Source: Prolixibacteraceae bacterium
GTDB taxonomy: Bacteria > Bacteroidota > Bacteroidia > Bacteroidales > Prolixibacteraceae
Reading direction: 5' to 3'
Assembly: GCA_025355875.1 (NCBI GenBank)
Contig: JANXYV010000115.1
Span: forward strand, 1-64,000
DNA length: 64,000 nt
The notes beneath the pieces are model-generated. The model did not search any database, was not told where the DNA came from, and saw only the letters and a list, made by a program, of their open reading frames with translations. Shown piece by piece: positions 10,048-20,945 of this stretch (position 1 is its first letter; each line of letters begins with the position of its first letter). The position numbers and the translations under genes are program-made.

Positions 10048-11721
10048 TTATTCCACAAACTGTTTCGCATAGTATTTGGCGGTCAGTTTTTCGCCGGTGG
10101 CTTTTTCGATCATCCCATTCCATGAATAGCGGGCACCTGGAATAAATATTTGTTCTTTCAGGTAGTTACCCACTGCCTTTTCACCAACCAGCGACCGGTT
10201 TTTAGTAACCTTGGTCGTGATGTAATTGTAGATTTGTGAGGCAAGAAGGTCTCCCAGAAGGTAATTGTGATAGTAGCACGGATAGAGCGCTATATGGATT
10301 TTAGTCGCCCAGTCAGGCATGTTACGGCCTTCAGGCTTCTTTATCATCTGGTATTTCTCCACCATGTTCCACCACAACTGATTCAGATCCTGATCCGGAT
10401 TTTCATACATCGATTTTTCGAATCGGTACATCACCTGAGCCCAGCGGCTGAATACCATCATCTGAAGACGGAGTGACTTTCGGCAATCTTCAGCAATTTT
10501 TCCACTTTCTTTGGCATCAATGATTGCCATATTCTGCATCCATAGGGGATTGATAGCCATCCGGCCAAACATGTTCGCAATGGCTTCGGTGGTAAAAGTA
10601 TGGGCTGCATCACGAAGTGTGAACGGCAGGTTCATGTCGTTGTAATACGAATAAACGCCATGTCCCAATTCGTGAAGGATGGTGTTCATCCAGTAGGAGT
10701 CGGGCCGGATATTATCCAGCGTACGAACATCACCAGAACGATCGATATCGGTGCAGAAAGCGTGCTGGTTTTTACCGGGTTTTTCGTATAGGTCGCTTTT
10801 TGCCAGAATCGCGTCAACGGGCAGACCAATGCCACTATAGAAGGCTGAAACAAGTTTAACCGGATCCTGATTTTTGTAATACTGGTCAACATTCGAAGGA
10901 TAAATTTCAGGAGCTTCCTGAAAAAACCGGCCCTGGTAGTGCCAGGGCTGAAGTTCGCTGGTTTTAATTCTAAACCGTTTGGCAAAATATTCATCAATTT
11001 GACCTTTCAATTGGGCAAAATTTGCTCTTGTCAGGTTATCAAGTTCATCGAAAGTAGCAGTGACTTCGGCAGGATCCTGTCCTGACAGTTTCAGGCTCAT
11101 TTCATGATAATTACTGAATCCCAGATTCTTTGCAATGAGGTTCCGGTGTTTGACCAGTTGAATAATTTCATCGGCAACTGTCGGGCCGAGCTGTTTATGA
11201 GCCTCCCACGCGGCCTGAAGCTCTGCACTTGATTTTGAATTCTTAAGAATATCTTCAACCTGATTGTCGGAGAGAACCTTTTCATTCACTTTTACCCTGA
11301 AGTTGAGGTATTTTTTGTTGATTTCAGTTTCCATCCTGAGTTTTTGGGAAATCAGGATGGTATCAACCTGTTTTCCCAGGTATGAATCGTATATCAGATC
11401 CAATTGCCGAAGAAGAATCGGATCTTTTACAGCATTCGATTCCTTGATTTCTTTCAGTTCGGCAAAAGCTTTTTTGTCGGTGTAGTATTTATCGAATTTG
11501 AAGGCAGCTTGTTCGCTCTTCGCCAGATCGGCGTCCGTACCGGTGATATTGGCATTCCACGAAGTAATCGCTGATTCCTTATAAAGCGGAATGACTTTAG
11601 CATCATATTCAGTAAGAAACTCTTTCAGGCGGCTTTCCATTTTTTCCTGTTTGGTTGCACACGACATCAGTAAAGTGAGGGTCAATCCCGATACGACAAT
11701 TGGGTTTAATTTTTTTTTCAT
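10048..11721 (-). CDS. M2/M3-type zinc metallopeptidase (lipoprotein)
   Basis: HELGH motif in 'TILHELGHGVYSYYNDMNLPFTLRDAAHTFTTEAIANMFGR'; lipobox-like 'LLMSCATKQ'; start set at internal Met (ORF to 11763). Confidence 0.82.
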   Translation of the reverse strand: MKKKLNPIVVSGLTLTLLMSCATKQEKMESRLKEFLTEYDAKVIPLYKESAITSWNANITGTDADLAKSEQAAFKFDKYYTDKKAFAELKEIKESNAVKDPILLRQLDLIYDSYLGKQVDTILISQKLRMETEINKKYLNFRVKVNEKVLSDNQVEDILKNSKSSAELQAAWEAHKQLGPTVADEIIQLVKHRNLIAKNLGFSNYHEMSLKLSGQDPAEVTATFDELDNLTRANFAQLKGQIDEYFAKRFRIKTSELQPWHYQGRFFQEAPEIYPSNVDQYYKNQDPVKLVSAFYSGIGLPVDAILAKSDLYEKPGKNQHAFCTDIDRSGDVRTLDNIRPDSYWMNTILHELGHGVYSYYNDMNLPFTLRDAAHTFTTEAIANMFGRMAINPLWMQNMAIIDAKESGKIAEDCRKSLRLQMMVFSRWAQVMYRFEKSMYENPDQDLNQLWWNMVEKYQMIKKPEGRNMPDWATKIHIALYPCYYHNYLLGDLLASQIYNYITTKVTKNRSLVGEKAVGNYLKEQIFIPGARYSWNGMIEKATGEKLTAKYYAKQFVE

Positions 11722-11788
11722 GGTTTTTAAATTTTGACAGTCACGAAGATAATAAAATACCATTCATTTTAAGGCAACCCACGCGGCA

Positions 11789-13015
11789 TTATCGGGCAAT
11801 CCAGTCTTCCGGATCCTGCTTCATGTTTTCCTTCCAAATCTGGAATTTCAGCACAGTTTTATCGTCTTCGCCCACATCAGTCCCGATAGTCCCGATGGTC
11901 TGCTTGATCGAAACTTTATCCCCTGATTTGACTTGTACATTCACCAGGTTGGAATATACGGTCAGGTATTTACCATGCCGGATGATTACCGCATAATTTC
12001 CTCCGGAAACCATGAAAACCCGGCTCACTTCGCCGGCGAAAACCGAGCGGGCACTGGCTCCCTGTGCAGTTGAGATATCAACCCCATTGTTTTTTACCTG
12101 GATGTTTTTCAGGACCGGATGTTCGTGCACCCCAAAATGATCGGTGATCACTCCCCTTTCGACCGGCCAGGGCAGGTGGTGTTTGTTTTGCTCAAACTGC
12201 CCTGAAGCGATCTTTTCTTCCGGAGTCATCTCGTATTTTACGGTACCACTAGGTTTGCCCGTTTGTTTTTCTTTTTCTTTCGCCCTTTCCATCGATTTTC
12301 GAACTTCCTCATCGATGATTTTTTGAATCTCACGACTCAATTGCGCGTCGATTTGCTGCTGCTCACGGAGTTTCTTCTCGAATTCCTTTTGTTTCTGCTG
12401 AAGAGTGGTCAGCACTTTTCCCTGTTGTTTTTTCTCTGTGTTCAGTTTATCCGCTTCCTGTTTTTTAGCCTGAAGCAGGGTTTCCTTCTCGGTTCGTTGC
12501 ACCTGCAATCGTCCAACTTTTGCCTGAATCAGGTCGCGAATCCACTGAATCAGTTCAGCCTGTTTCTTTCGGTATTCGGTATATTGCCTCAAATACATCA
12601 GTCGTTTATAAGCCTGGTTAAAGCTGTTCGACGAGAGCACGAATAACAGCTTGCTGTAATTGGTTGGATTTTTCTGAGCAAACTGGATCATACCTGCATA
12701 TTCCTTTTTCAGCTGTTCCAGATCGGAATTCAACGAACTGACCAACCAGGCATTCTGGTCGATAAAGTCGGCCAAAACGCCCACTTCAGAATTAATTCCG
12801 GTAATCAGGTTGGTGCGGAGCTCAATTTGTTTATTCAGGATTTTGTATTTGCTCAGGGTTTGCTTTTCCGATTTTTTGGCGTCTTCCAGGAGCTTGGTAG
12901 TGTATTTGATCTGCTCGTTGGTTTTCTCCTTCTTTTTGCGCAATTCATCGAGCGACTGAGCTTCCAAGAGCACGGTCAATCCGAAGAAAAAAGCAAGGAG
13001 TAAAACGAATCGCAT
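11789..13015 (-). CDS. murein hydrolase activator EnvC-like, M23 peptidase domain
   Basis: Long coiled coil followed by 'GVDISTAQGASARSVFAGEVSRVFMVSGGNYAVIIRHGKYLTVYSNL'. Confidence 0.88.
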   Translation of the reverse strand: MRFVLLLAFFFGLTVLLEAQSLDELRKKKEKTNEQIKYTTKLLEDAKKSEKQTLSKYKILNKQIELRTNLITGINSEVGVLADFIDQNAWLVSSLNSDLEQLKKEYAGMIQFAQKNPTNYSKLLFVLSSNSFNQAYKRLMYLRQYTEYRKKQAELIQWIRDLIQAKVGRLQVQRTEKETLLQAKKQEADKLNTEKKQQGKVLTTLQQKQKEFEKKLREQQQIDAQLSREIQKIIDEEVRKSMERAKEKEKQTGKPSGTVKYEMTPEEKIASGQFEQNKHHLPWPVERGVITDHFGVHEHPVLKNIQVKNNGVDISTAQGASARSVFAGEVSRVFMVSGGNYAVIIRHGKYLTVYSNLVNVQVKSGDKVSIKQTIGTIGTDVGEDDKTVLKFQIWKENMKQDPEDWIAR

Positions 13016-13016
13016 C

Positions 13017-13898
13017 CTAATTGGTATTTATCCGCGTATATTTTTCGGGAACTTTAAAACGTATTTCATTATCGGTATCCATCGAAAACCCGGAGAGTTT
13101 CACATTCAGTTGAATATAATTTTCTGGATTTGAAAAATAAAGATTGATTTCGCCCGGATACAGTTGTTTGTCAATGGCCTGGTAATCCGAGAAATCTATG
13201 TTCAGTTTTCTGGAGTTTACCGCATCGTCCATCTTAATTTTCCGGATTTTGTAGGTTTCAGGATCCACATAAACCGATTGATTTACAGGCGAACCGGCCA
13301 CAACCTGTTGTGATTTCCGGGAGGATTTTCTCAATCCCTCGCGGTGGTTTGCCCTTTTTGCCTTCAACCTGGTAACCGATTCTAAAACATACATTCCTGA
13401 ATCGATCCGGGTGGTATATTCACTGCCTTCCGGATCCTTTTTTTCATCCCGAAGCGAAAAAATGTTGGTCGAAATAATGGCATTGATGGTTTTGAAATCC
13501 AGATCCATTTCGAGCCAGGAACTCAGATAACTGTAGTCGTCGAGAAAATACGTTTTATCAAGGTAATTGATGAATTTTATGCTGTCCGGGGTGAGCCAGA
13601 CCCGCCCAACCGGAATGTTTAATTTCGTAAGCATCACCGTGATCCGTTTGTCTTTTTCGGCCAGAATGCTTGCTTTGAACGAGGTTTTGGATTTCCCGTT
13701 ATCGAACTGGCAGGAGATTCTTTTGATCGCCAGATGCGTGTAATCAAATTTATTGTTTTCAATATTCCGAATCAGTTTCCCGGAGGTGATTGGTTTCGCT
13801 GTTGAACTTGTTGTAACAACCCGAGTAGTATGGCATGAGGACAAACCAAGCAAAACCAGGCACCCGATTCCCCAAACTAATTTTCTAATTCCAAACAT
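13017..13898 (-). CDS. DUF4292 domain-containing lipoprotein
   Basis: Lipobox 'LLGLSSCHT', outer-membrane lipoprotein-like body; sits between EnvC and TPR genes as is typical for Bacteroidota. Confidence 0.75.
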   Translation of the reverse strand: MFGIRKLVWGIGCLVLLGLSSCHTTRVVTTSSTAKPITSGKLIRNIENNKFDYTHLAIKRISCQFDNGKSKTSFKASILAEKDKRITVMLTKLNIPVGRVWLTPDSIKFINYLDKTYFLDDYSYLSSWLEMDLDFKTINAIISTNIFSLRDEKKDPEGSEYTTRIDSGMYVLESVTRLKAKRANHREGLRKSSRKSQQVVAGSPVNQSVYVDPETYKIRKIKMDDAVNSRKLNIDFSDYQAIDKQLYPGEINLYFSNPENYIQLNVKLSGFSMDTDNEIRFKVPEKYTRINTN

Positions 13899-13913
13899 TC
13901 TTATTCCCTTATG

Positions 13914-15668
13914 TTATTTATCGAGGTAACGCTGCTGCTTGATTTTTTCGCTTATAAATTTGGTGGTATCACCAATTTTTTCGGCCTTTTTCCATTGTTC
14001 CAAGGCTGGTTCCTTGTCGCCAAGCATAAACAAAATGTCGCCATAATGTTCCACAATGGTTCCATTTTTATCGCCTCCGTTTTTGATGGCCGTTTCCATG
14101 TAAAATTTTGCCAGCGTGTAATTTTGTCGCATAAACAAAACCCAGGCATAGGTGTCCAGATAAGTTGGGTTATCAGGATTGGCGCGGACCGCTTTACTTC
14201 CTAATTCCTCCGCCTTGTCGAGTTTTTCATTCCGGAGGGAAAGGTAATAGGCATAATTGTTCATGGCCAGCCAGTTCTCCGGATCAAGGCTGATTACCTT
14301 GTCGAAGGCTTTGAACGCTTCTTCCACCTTGCCCATTTTATAATTGGCTTCGGCACGGTAAAGATCGAATTGTATTTTCAGGGGAATATTATCCAACAAA
14401 TACGGTTCGCCTTCGTCGAGGATTTCGATGGCCTCGGAAAACTTTTCGAGCTGCAAACAGGCAACCGCTTTCAAACCGTATAAAACCGGTTGGTTGGGAA
14501 ACAGCTCTATCGCTTTTTCGGCATCGGTATAGATGCTTTTAAAATCGAGCAAATCGTTGCTGACCAAAAGTAAGCGCTCCCAAATAAGGTAGTTGTCCTT
14601 GTTGGTTTCAAGTACTTTGCGAAGTTGTTCGCGGGCTTCAGCCAACTTACCCTTACTGATCAGATATTCGGCATAAACGGTAAAAACCCGGTAATCGTCG
14701 GAATTCGTCCGGACCAGGATGTTAACCAGTTCATTGATCTGATCTTCGGTAAAGAATGGTTTATCCGGCTCAGAGTTTATCATGACGTAATACTGGATTT
14801 TGGTTTCCACATCGACGGTTCTATTCTGAAAGCCTTTTTTGATGTATTCCCATGCCTTTTCCTTGTCTTCCTTCTGGCGATAATACGAAGTCAGCGAAAA
14901 CAGAACAAACCCATTATCCGGATCGATTTCAAGAATTTTATTGTAGTTTTTCAGAGCATTCACATCATCTTTTTCCGAAAGGTAATAATCGGCCAGAAGC
15001 CCATAGTAGTGTGCTTCTTTTGGATTCGAATCAATCAGTTTCTGAAGTTCGTCCATCGCTTCCTTTTTCTTTCCCTGAACCTGATAAATCTGCTGTTTTT
15101 CGACCGAAATCTGGTCGTTTATGCCAACTCTCTTTTCCAGTTGATTGTAAGCTTCGATAGCTTCGTCATATTTTTTGGCCGACGAAAGCATGGCGGCATT
15201 CATGTACAGGTATTCCAGGTTTTCGGGGTCTTTGCCATGCAGCTGCCCATAGACTTCAGCCGCTTTTTCGTATTGTTTTCCTTGCTGATAAATCTGGACC
15301 AACAGCAATTTATACCATTTGTTATCGGGTTCAAGGCTGATTGCTTTTTCGAGCAATAGTGACGAACTGGTCTGGTCGCCGTTGCCGCTGTGGATTTTGG
15401 CCAGTTCGAACATGGCCGATGACGAATTTGGATTGATTTCAAGGCATTTCGAGAAAAGGGTCAAGGCAGCTTTCTGATTGCCGATCATCTTTTGTTTTAA
15501 TGCTTCAATAAACGTGTATTCAAATTCATTTCTATTGTCATCCGAAAGTGGTGTTTCTTTGGATTCAGTTTTTGCGGAAACAACCGACTTGGTTTGTTTG
15601 CCGGTGGTTCCGCACGAAGCGACCAAAATTAAAATTACAAGCAGATAGATTATTTCTCTTTTCTTCAT
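13914..15668 (-). CDS. tetratricopeptide repeat lipoprotein
   Basis: Multiple TPRs such as 'NQKAALTLFSKCLEINPNSSSAMFELAKIH', 'VEEAFKAFDKVISLDPENWLAMNNYAYYL'. Confidence 0.88.
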   Translation of the reverse strand: MKKREIIYLLVILILVASCGTTGKQTKSVVSAKTESKETPLSDDNRNEFEYTFIEALKQKMIGNQKAALTLFSKCLEINPNSSSAMFELAKIHSGNGDQTSSSLLLEKAISLEPDNKWYKLLLVQIYQQGKQYEKAAEVYGQLHGKDPENLEYLYMNAAMLSSAKKYDEAIEAYNQLEKRVGINDQISVEKQQIYQVQGKKKEAMDELQKLIDSNPKEAHYYGLLADYYLSEKDDVNALKNYNKILEIDPDNGFVLFSLTSYYRQKEDKEKAWEYIKKGFQNRTVDVETKIQYYVMINSEPDKPFFTEDQINELVNILVRTNSDDYRVFTVYAEYLISKGKLAEAREQLRKVLETNKDNYLIWERLLLVSNDLLDFKSIYTDAEKAIELFPNQPVLYGLKAVACLQLEKFSEAIEILDEGEPYLLDNIPLKIQFDLYRAEANYKMGKVEEAFKAFDKVISLDPENWLAMNNYAYYLSLRNEKLDKAEELGSKAVRANPDNPTYLDTYAWVLFMRQNYTLAKFYMETAIKNGGDKNGTIVEHYGDILFMLGDKEPALEQWKKAEKIGDTTKFISEKIKQQRYLDK

Positions 15669-15673
15669 CCTTT

Positions 15674-16108
15674 TTACTTTTTTCCGGTATGCCCAAAACC
15701 GCCGGCACCTCGTTCTGTTTCTTCCAATAATTCAACTTCGTTCCAACCTATGTGTTCATGACTGGCAATTACCATCTGGCAGATACGCTCGCCATGCTGA
15801 ATAACAAATTCTTCGTTTGAAAGGTTAATCAGGATAATTCCAATTTCGCCCCGGTAATCGGCATCAATGGTTCCCGGTGTGTTTAACACCGTGATTCCTT
15901 TTTTCAATGCCAGTCCGCTGCGAGGCCTGATCTGCGCTTCATAACACACAGGCAATTCGATAAACAAACCAGTAGGTACCAAAACCCGTTCCAGTGGTTT
16001 TAAGGTGATCGGATCAGAAATATTGGCCCGCAAATCCATACCTGCAGAGTGGATTGTACTATATTCCGGTAATGGATTGCCGGATTGATTAACTATTTTT
16101 ACGATCAT
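15674..16108 (-). CDS. dut: dUTP diphosphatase
   Basis: Motifs 'HSAGMDLRA', '[35 protein letters not shown]', '[12 protein letters not shown]'. Confidence 0.96.
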   Translation of the reverse strand: MIVKIVNQSGNPLPEYSTIHSAGMDLRANISDPITLKPLERVLVPTGLFIELPVCYEAQIRPRSGLALKKGITVLNTPGTIDADYRGEIGIILINLSNEEFVIQHGERICQMVIASHEHIGWNEVELLEETERGAGGFGHTGKK

Positions 16109-16275
16109 TTGAAGTTTATTTTTTTACAAGCCGCTAAGATATGGATTTATAGTAGGAAAGAAATACTTAAAGTTTTCACATTAACATTATTTAGCAGCTT
16201 GAACCACAATCAGGCAAAAAGGAAAAAGGAAAAAACAATCTAAAAAGAACCTTGATATTGCGCGATTTAGGAATT

Positions 16276-17406
16276 TTACTTCACCACCATGAAATCCTCC
16301 ATGATATGATCGGATATAAATAATCCACTCTGACTTAAACTAACTGTTCCTGAAAGATAACTGATGTTTCCGGCCTGTAAATATTTATCCTTTGTATTCT
16401 GAAAATGAGCAAAATACGGTTCTGAGAACCGGCTGCGGATGTATTCTTCCCGGATTCCCCAGATAGTTCGCAAACCGGTAATGATAGAATCGTTATACCG
16501 GTCCTGTTCGCTCAGAATTTCGGTTTCGGAGTAGGTTTCACCATTTTCCAAACCATTCAGATAGCTCGGAATGGAGGATACATTCCAGCGTCGGCTATTC
16601 AAATCGAACGAATGTGCCGAAGGTCCAAATCCAAGGTATTTCCGGCCTTTCCAATAGGATGAATTGTGCCTGGAATACATTCCCGCCTTACAAAAATTGG
16701 AAATCTCGTAATGTTCAAACCCGGCCTCCTTCAATATCCTGATCAGGATTTCGAATTGCTGAACACTCAACTCATCGGGCAACTCCTTCAGAATCCCTTT
16801 TTTTAGTTGATCATAAAAGACGGTGCCTTCATGATAAGTCAGATGGTAAGCCGAAATATGCTGTACATCCAATTCAACGGCTATGCGCACATTTCGCTCC
16901 CATTCCTGGATGGTTTGGTTGGGCAAACCATAAATCAGGTCGATACTAAGGTTCGAAAAACCGGCATTCTTCGCCCATTTTATCGATTGTATTGCCTGCA
17001 TCACTCCATGACGACGGTTCATCAGTTTTAAGTCAGTTTCAGAAAATGACTGAATACCGATGCTCAGACGGTTAAATCCAATCTCTTTCCATGCCGAAAG
17101 AATGGACTGGTTTAAATCGTCGGGATTAGCTTCCATGGTTATTTCGGCATCCGGAGAAACCAGATAGTTTTGACGAATGGTTTCAAGAAGTTCTTTCAGT
17201 TCGCCAAGAAGCAGGGTAGAAGGAGTTCCTCCACCCAAATAGATCGTGTTTATTTCTTCGGAAGAAAGTTCGGATGAACGGATTTCAATTTCATGGTTCA
17301 GGCTGGCGAGCAATCTGTTTTTTAGTCCGAAATCAGTTGATTTGAAAAAATCGCAATAATGGCAACGCTTCCGGCAAAAAGGAATGTGAATATATATCCC
17401 GGCCAT
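16276..17406 (-). CDS. hemW: radical SAM heme chaperone HemW
   Basis: 'MAGIYIHIPFCRKRCHYCDFFKS', 'IYLGGGTPSTL', 'RLSIGIQSFSETDLKLMNRRH'. Confidence 0.94.
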   Translation of the reverse strand: MAGIYIHIPFCRKRCHYCDFFKSTDFGLKNRLLASLNHEIEIRSSELSSEEINTIYLGGGTPSTLLLGELKELLETIRQNYLVSPDAEITMEANPDDLNQSILSAWKEIGFNRLSIGIQSFSETDLKLMNRRHGVMQAIQSIKWAKNAGFSNLSIDLIYGLPNQTIQEWERNVRIAVELDVQHISAYHLTYHEGTVFYDQLKKGILKELPDELSVQQFEILIRILKEAGFEHYEISNFCKAGMYSRHNSSYWKGRKYLGFGPSAHSFDLNSRRWNVSSIPSYLNGLENGETYSETEILSEQDRYNDSIITGLRTIWGIREEYIRSRFSEPYFAHFQNTKDKYLQAGNISYLSGTVSLSQSGLFISDHIMEDFMVVK

Positions 17407-17411
17407 GAAAA

Positions 17412-17855
17412 TTAAAGCATTATCAAATCCTCGATACCTTCCATATCGTTGGTGATTCCTGCAATAGTGGTTTTCTGATAGAACTGATGCAGCTGCGCAC
17501 GAATTGGGCCAAATTGTTTATGAATTGGACAAGGTTTTCCGCTAAGCGCATGGGAGGCACATGGTTGTAGGCCTATCAGGCAATTATTGAAGAAATCTTC
17601 TCCATCCACAATTTTCACGATATCGTAGAGTGAAATATCTTCGGCCTTTTTACCCAGTCCAAATCCTCCATTCGGACCTTTGGTTGAAACCAAAATCTTC
17701 TGCTTCACCATATTCTGAAGTATTTTCCCTAAAAATGGAGTGGGAATGGTCAAGTCAGAAGAAATTTTCTTAATACCAATTCTGGTTCCGTCGGAAGAAT
17801 TTTTTCCGAGATAAATGAGCGCCCGGATGGCATATTTACAAGTATTGGATAGCAT
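17412..17855 (-). CDS. Rrf2 family transcriptional regulator
   Basis: 'MLSNTCKYAIRALIYLGKNS...IPTPFLGKILQNMVKQKILVSTKGPNGGFGL'. Confidence 0.93.
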   Translation of the reverse strand: MLSNTCKYAIRALIYLGKNSSDGTRIGIKKISSDLTIPTPFLGKILQNMVKQKILVSTKGPNGGFGLGKKAEDISLYDIVKIVDGEDFFNNCLIGLQPCASHALSGKPCPIHKQFGPIRAQLHQFYQKTTIAGITNDMEGIEDLIML

Positions 17856-17858
17856 AGT

Positions 17859-19229
17859 TTATGATTTATTAGTCCATTGTTTACTAAATGATTGTTTGGC
17901 CAATTTGGGTATTTGCTTTTTCTCTCCCAAAGCGTTTGCACTAAACAAAGAAAAGACATTTTTTGTTTTTCCCCCTAAAAAATCCATACGGCTTCGTTTG
18001 GAGAAGGCAAATTCGTACACTTTCATTCCCTGGTTCCAAATAAATCCGCCCGCTCCTGCCCTGACTGCATCACGGCGGTTGATCAGTAATTGATGATGAA
18101 GAGGAATTTTAACCGGACAAACCTCTGTACACTTTCCACAAACTGAACAGGCCGAACTGAGGTGATTGAATTCTTTTAATCCCTTGAAGAATGGAGAAAT
18201 TACTGAACCAATCGGACCGCTGTATGTGGCATTATAAGTGTATCCTCCTATATTCCTGTAGATCGGGCAGGCATTCAGACATGCGCCGCAACGAATACAT
18301 TTTAAAACCGGATATTGTTCGTCGTTTTGATAGAGTTCGGAGCGTTTATTATCCAGAAGAATCACAAACATTTTTTCAGGGCCATCAATTTCACCATCCT
18401 TTTTCGGACCAGTGATCAAAGAATTATAAACTGAGATTTGCTGCCCGGTACCATGGGCCGCCAGTATTGGCCACATCAAACCCAAATCCTGCATTCTGGG
18501 AATTATTTTTTCGATTCCTGCAATGACGATATGAATTTTTGGGAAAGAAACCGACATCAAGGCATTGCCTTCATTTTCAGTTAAACATATTCCGCCCACA
18601 TCAGCCACCAAAAAATTGGCTCCTGTAATTCCAACATCAGCTGTTGTGAATTTGTTCCGAAGCTTTTTCCTGACCCAGGCCGTCAGGTATTCGGGCGAAC
18701 TTCCTTCCGGAGTATCAAACTTTTCGGTAAAGAGTTCGGCAATATCCTGACGTGATTTGTGCATACAGGGAGTCACAATGTGGTACGGTTTTTCGCCGGC
18801 CAACTGCACGATGTATTCGCCTAAATCGGTTTCGAGCGATTCAACTCCAATTTCTTCGAGATGTTCGTTCAAATCAATTTCCTCGGTGGTCATCGACTTG
18901 CTTTTGACGACCGTTTTCGATTGATTTTCAATCAGAATCTTTTTTACCGCTTCAATTGCTTCAACAGAATTTTCTGCCCAAATTACCGAAGCTCCATGGT
19001 TTGAAATGTTCTTTTCGAACTGAAGCAAATAATCATGCAAATGATCAATTGCCTGAGATTTAACATACGAAGCACGCGATTTTGCTAAATCAAGATTAAA
19101 ATACCGCTTCATTCCACGATCAACCGCAACATCGTATTTCGATATGTTGAACCGAATGACTGCCCGATGTTTCAGATCGAATGCAACCTCTTCCGATTTT
19201 TGAATAAATATATCTTTCTGTTCCGACAT
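17859..19229 (-). CDS. LutB/LldF-type lactate utilization iron-sulfur protein
   Basis: LUD domain ('VGITGANFLVADVGGICLTENEGN') and two 4Fe-4S motifs 'CIRCGACLNACPIY', 'CSVCGKCTEVCPVKIPL'. Confidence 0.92.
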   Translation of the reverse strand: MSEQKDIFIQKSEEVAFDLKHRAVIRFNISKYDVAVDRGMKRYFNLDLAKSRASYVKSQAIDHLHDYLLQFEKNISNHGASVIWAENSVEAIEAVKKILIENQSKTVVKSKSMTTEEIDLNEHLEEIGVESLETDLGEYIVQLAGEKPYHIVTPCMHKSRQDIAELFTEKFDTPEGSSPEYLTAWVRKKLRNKFTTADVGITGANFLVADVGGICLTENEGNALMSVSFPKIHIVIAGIEKIIPRMQDLGLMWPILAAHGTGQQISVYNSLITGPKKDGEIDGPEKMFVILLDNKRSELYQNDEQYPVLKCIRCGACLNACPIYRNIGGYTYNATYSGPIGSVISPFFKGLKEFNHLSSACSVCGKCTEVCPVKIPLHHQLLINRRDAVRAGAGGFIWNQGMKVYEFAFSKRSRMDFLGGKTKNVFSLFSANALGEKKQIPKLAKQSFSKQWTNKS

Positions 19230-19230
19230 T

Positions 19231-19668
19231 TTATACCGGTATCTTGTTTACCCTGTTCTGATGGCGACCACCTTCAAACGGCGTGGACAAAAACACTTTC
19301 ACAATTTCAACCGCTTCTTCGTCAGTGATATAACGTGCAGGAAGAGCACAAACATTGGCATCGTTGTGCAAACGTGCAAGTTGTGCAATTTCTGGAAGCC
19401 AGCAAATGGCTGACCGTATTTCCTGATGTTTGTTTGCGGTCATATTTATTCCATTTCCGCTACCGCACAACGTGATCCCGTAATCAAATTCTTTATTGGC
19501 CACCGCGATCGCCAAAGGATGTGCAAAATCAGTATAATCGCTCATTTCAGAAGAAAATGCGCCAAAATCTTTGAATTCAATTTTCTGTTCCTGAAGATAT
19601 TCCAAAATGGCTTGCTTGCGCCCAAATCCTGCATGATCGCTTGCAACAGCTATTTTCAACTTTTTCAT
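19231..19668 (-). CDS. rpiB: ribose 5-phosphate isomerase B
   Basis: 'KIAVASDHAGFGRKQ', 'LCGSGNGINMTANKHQEIRSAIC', 'ALPARYITDEEAVEIVKVFLSTPFEGGRHQNRV'. Confidence 0.96.
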   Translation of the reverse strand: MKKLKIAVASDHAGFGRKQAILEYLQEQKIEFKDFGAFSSEMSDYTDFAHPLAIAVANKEFDYGITLCGSGNGINMTANKHQEIRSAICWLPEIAQLARLHNDANVCALPARYITDEEAVEIVKVFLSTPFEGGRHQNRVNKIPV

Positions 19669-19874
19669 ATTCTATCTAAAAAATTTCAAAAATAATACTT
19701 TAAAGTATTTTATTGCTTTAATGCTTGATTAATCTTTGAAAGTGGATTTTTTTATTCAAAAAGAGTGTTTGATTATAGTTTTCATCAAAGTCAAATATGA
19801 GCCTGAAAGCCAAATGATTTTCAAATTGTCTTATATTTGAAGCCTGGTAAATACATCAACTAACACACAATCAA

Positions 19875-20945
19875 ATGAATTTCAGACTATCCGCTGGTTT
19901 TATTGTCTTAGCAATCTTTATCAGTTCTTTTTCCTGTTCAAACCAGCCAAATCGTTCCCGAAAACCAGTTGTTCAAATTAAAATTGACTATTTAAACAAA
20001 AAAATCGTCTATGGAGACGACCTCACAATTAACCTGACGATAAAAGTCAAAGATGGTCAACTTCAGGAAACTAAACTATATGTCGATTCTGCCTTACTAA
20101 CTTCAAGCACAGAAACTGAATTTACTTATAGCCTTAAAAAATTCAATAGCTTAGGTAAACATACCATAAAAGCTGTGGCAAGAAAAACCGATGGGGTAGA
20201 GGGCGCCTATTTTAAAACCTTTGAAGTTTTGTCGGATATTGTTCCTGAAATGTATGGTTATGAAGTGGTTCAAACTTATCCTCACAACGAAACATTTTTT
20301 ACGGAAGGACTTGAAATTCACAATGGTTTTGTTTACGAAAGTACCGGTGAAAACGGAAAATCTGCATTGAATAAAACAAATCTAAAAACAGGAAAAACCA
20401 TTCAGTCAATAAAACTTGCCGACAAGTATTTTGGGGAAGGGATCACTATTTTCAATAACCATATTTATCAGCTAACTTACAAAACAAAAATAGGTTTTGT
20501 TTATAATCTGGAAACTATGGCCGTTGTCGACAGCTTTCGTTTTGAATCGGCTGAAGGCTGGGGCATGACACATGATGATGAAAACCTGATCATGAGTGAT
20601 GGAACTAACTTAATAACATACATAAATCCTACTACTTATAAAACAGTAAAAAAAATTGAGGTTTATGATGACAAAGATGCCGTCATCTACGTGAATGAAC
20701 TGGAATATTCTGATGGTTTTATTTATGCCAATGTTTGGACAACCAATTTACTGATCAAAATTGATCCGAAAACCGGTAAAGTACTTCAAAAGATTGATCT
20801 TGACGGAATTTTATCAATGCCTGATTCAAGTAAAAAAGTTGATGTTTTGAATGGAATTGCCATTGATCCTCAAACAAAAAAAATCTACGTGACCGGCAAA
20901 CTTTATCCAAAAATTTTTGAAATAAAACTGGTCAAAAAAGGGTAG
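19875..20945 (+). CDS. glutaminyl-peptide cyclotransferase (glutamine cyclotransferase family)
   Basis: '[33 protein letters not shown]', '[19 protein letters not shown]', '[16 protein letters not shown]'. Confidence 0.9.
   Translation: MNFRLSAGFIVLAIFISSFSCSNQPNRSRKPVVQIKIDYLNKKIVYGDDLTINLTIKVKDGQLQETKLYVDSALLTSSTETEFTYSLKKFNSLGKHTIKAVARKTDGVEGAYFKTFEVLSDIVPEMYGYEVVQTYPHNETFFTEGLEIHNGFVYESTGENGKSALNKTNLKTGKTIQSIKLADKYFGEGITIFNNHIYQLTYKTKIGFVYNLETMAVVDSFRFESAEGWGMTHDDENLIMSDGTNLITYINPTTYKTVKKIEVYDDKDAVIYVNELEYSDGFIYANVWTTNLLIKIDPKTGKVLQKIDLDGILSMPDSSKKVDVLNGIAIDPQTKKIYVTGKLYPKIFEIKLVKKG

Noticed and set aside
14625-15359. 244-aa plus-strand ORF opposite the TPR gene
   Set aside because: Phe/Ile-rich antisense translation of a well-supported TPR protein
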